64,000 bases of DNA from Muribaculaceae bacterium (GTDB lineage Bacteria; Bacteroidota; Bacteroidia; Bacteroidales; Muribaculaceae): positions 25,898 to 89,897 of the forward strand of contig JAFYYG010000065.1 in the NCBI GenBank assembly GCA_017557625.1. The letters are read 5' to 3'. Each line of letters begins with the position of its first letter. Position 1 is the stretch's first letter. The notes under the pieces were generated by a model that worked only from the letters and a program-made list of their open reading frames with translations, did no database searches and was not told the DNA's origin. Shown here in pieces: positions 61,237 to 64,000 of this stretch. The position numbers were made by a program, and so were the translations under genes.

Positions 61237-61340
61237 GCTTTAAAAGGTTGGTTTGTGTTTAGAGCAGAAATAAACGACCAACGAAAACCGAAAAAGCAAT
61301 CGTTTGTTTTGGCTTTTTTGGGCAATATTAAACCCCACAT

Positions 61341-61371
61341 TTTGACTTTAGCGATTAATTCACTATTTTTG
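61341..61371 (+). promoter_or_regulatory. Promoter of eno
   Basis: TTTG at 61341-61344 and TATTTTTG at 61364-61371 with 19 nt between them, a full consensus match 48 bp before the start codon. Confidence 0.8.
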
Positions 61372-61410
61372 CAGAAAATATTAAAACACATTTTAAAAAC
61401 ACTCAAATAA

Positions 61411-62727
<1,317 letters not shown>

Positions 62728-62745
62728 ACCACTATTGCAGAGAAC

Positions 62746-62782
62746 AAAAGGAGGGAGTCCACAAAGCTGGATTCCCTCTTTT
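62746..62782. terminator. Bidirectional terminator between eno and convergent gene
   Basis: AAAAGGAGGGAGTCC pairs with GGATTCCCTCTTTT, with one bulged G and one G-T pair, around an 8-nt loop. The A and T tracts on the two sides let it serve both strands. Confidence 0.8.
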
Positions 62783-62784
62783 GG

Positions 62785-63642
62785 TTAAACTGCTCCTTTG
62801 TCGCTGCCACTTGTAGCAGTAGTTATGACTATGGCATTTGGGTCTTGTTGAGATGGCTTGGTTTTTTGAAAATGTGTGTCGATGACTTCATAAACCTGTT
62901 CAATATCGGTTTCAATATAATTTTGACTAACAAGTATGGCCCATCCATTTTGATTTTCTTCTACTTTAATTTCTACAGATGAATCAGGATTGGTTTTTAT
63001 CTTGATTGCTTTAGTTTTATTAATTTCAGATAATTCAGATAAATTTAATTCTGATATGTCATCGAAATTAATAACTAACTTCTTTTTCCATTTCACAATC
63101 AATGAATCTTGGTCTATTGTGAGATAGGGTATGTTTTTTATCTCATAAAACGATGCTAAAGCAATCTCATAAATCATATTGAGGACCTTGTCGGCTATCC
63201 ATAATATAAAGCCTGATATTCCTAAATACAGTAAAGCCAATAATGGATCAATCAATATAGTATAAAAGATATAATATAAGCCAGAAAAAAGTACATCTCG
63301 CACATCTTGTATCTTTCCAAAAATATACCAGTTGACTCCTAATGTAAACAAGAGTAAGGCGGGGCCTAAAAAATATTTCTTCTCTATTATTAATAGATAT
63401 ATTGAAATACATATTGCCATAAAAGTACAGCAAGACCAGATGCTATGCAGTGTTTCAAAAAAGTTGGATATTTCAAAAAAAATAAGGAAAGCTAAATAAG
63501 TCAGCAAAATTCCTGTTGCAGCAAGAAGTAGATAAGATAATAATGATTTGCCCGATGACTTTATGATGCTTTGTATGTTTATAGGTACATCAATTATACT
63601 TTTGTTTTCATTGATGATGTTTTGTTCTACAATTTTCTGCAT
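62785..63642 (-). CDS. Hypothetical membrane protein with PH-like C-terminal domain
   Basis: A 285-residue protein with four or five membrane helices in residues 30-170. A soluble C-terminal part (about 175-285) includes PYLTIDQDSLIVKWKKKLVINFDDISELN, which resembles bacterial PH-like domains by its strand pattern. The family is not recognised. It is AT-rich compared with eno. A minus-strand TAACTTTA at 63684-63691, 7 of 8 to the -7 box, may be its promoter. Confidence 0.7.
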   Translation of the reverse strand: MQKIVEQNIINENKSIIDVPINIQSIIKSSGKSLLSYLLLAATGILLTYLAFLIFFEISNFFETLHSIWSCCTFMAICISIYLLIIEKKYFLGPALLLFTLGVNWYIFGKIQDVRDVLFSGLYYIFYTILIDPLLALLYLGISGFILWIADKVLNMIYEIALASFYEIKNIPYLTIDQDSLIVKWKKKLVINFDDISELNLSELSEINKTKAIKIKTNPDSSVEIKVEENQNGWAILVSQNYIETDIEQVYEVIDTHFQKTKPSQQDPNAIVITTATSGSDKGAV

Positions 63643-63780
63643 GTTGTTTGAAGACTGTTGGAAAAGGTGTTACTATGAGTTTGTAAAGTTACAGAAAAAA
63701 TCAGAATAACTTTCTGATTTAAATTCTAAATATTAATAATTTGATCTGTTATTTTATTAATGATCGTCTTTCACCTTCTG

Positions 63781-63978
63781 TTAAAGGCTCATGCATGTCT
63801 GCAGGCTTCCGCTCATTGCCAGGCATTCGCTCTCACTGTTTTGGAATGGGTTAGACTCTGCGAGTTCGGCGAGCTGTTCATTGCATCCGTTTATTTCTTC
63901 ACTTGAGAAAGAGTTGTCTCTGCTTCTCATTACTTCTGATACTTCGGCGAAGTAGTTTAGTATGTTCAAGAGTCTCAT
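63781..63978 (-). CDS. Possible small protein
   Basis: A 65-residue frame, MRLLNILNYFAEVSEVMRSR onward, rich in Ser and Glu with three Cys. No recognised domain and no clear promoter in the bases available. The amino-acid composition is plausible for a protein, but it may be spurious. Confidence 0.4.
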   Translation of the reverse strand: MRLLNILNYFAEVSEVMRSRDNSFSSEEINGCNEQLAELAESNPFQNSESECLAMSGSLQTCMSL

Positions 63979-64000
63979 AGTTGTAATATTTAAAGAGTTG

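Overview
The window is a stretch of a Bacteroidales chromosome, by inference close to Muribaculaceae or Prevotellaceae. It has the murC-ftsQ-ftsA-ftsZ order and rimP-nusA-infB. Promoters match the Bacteroidetes pattern (TTTG, about 19 nt, TAnnTTTG) and purine-rich ribosome binding sites are mostly absent. There are many exported lipoproteins, leucine-rich-repeat and CotH proteins carrying dockerins, and MtaB. No phage, plasmid or CRISPR locus was seen.

Layout. 1-7170: end of the division cluster (murC partial, ftsQ, ftsA, ftsZ), serS, a small membrane protein, a lone LuxR-type HTH protein, and tRNA-Asp with promoter and terminator. 7261-13609 (minus): two LemA proteins, five TPM-domain proteins in tandem and an alanine/glycine symporter. 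13903-15351: FadL-type outer membrane protein behind a perfect palindrome. 15472-26000 (minus): one short secreted protein, then a seven-gene block encoding a vWA lipoprotein, a 4-TM protein, a tubulin/FtsZ-like protein, a 1143-residue actin/Hsp70-fold protein, a membrane coiled-coil protein and two tail-anchored zinc-ribbon proteins, one with an FtsK-gamma-like domain. This block is the leading candidate for an undescribed system, probably a membrane-associated cytoskeletal or remodelling machine. 26256-29706: two CotH-dockerin proteins. 30074-35277: rimP, nusA, infB, folK. 35318-38411 (minus): Fe-S aldo/keto reductase and polyferredoxin membrane protein. 38684-40201 (minus): a Ro60-like TROVE-vWA protein whose leader holds a candidate structured RNA, next to a MITE-like element. 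41024-46454: small lipoprotein, aroQ, AraC regulator, glycosyltransferase, LpxL-type acyltransferase, mtaB.

46599-57835 (plus) is the second candidate system: two paralogous secreted proteins, an ECF-type sigma factor, a membrane anti-sigma-like protein, a caspase-fold lipoprotein, two exported TPR-CHAT proteases with almost identical CHAT domains, and a second caspase-fold lipoprotein. The arrangement suggests envelope proteolysis signalling to, or being controlled by, the sigma factor. 57940-61236 is a leucine-rich-repeat protein with a dockerin, followed by eno and two minus-strand hypotheticals.

Many gene junctions hold short degenerate arrays with a strict 7-bp period but different unit sequences, a genome habit that crosses functional boundaries. 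Functions are assigned from motifs read by eye; no database search was possible.
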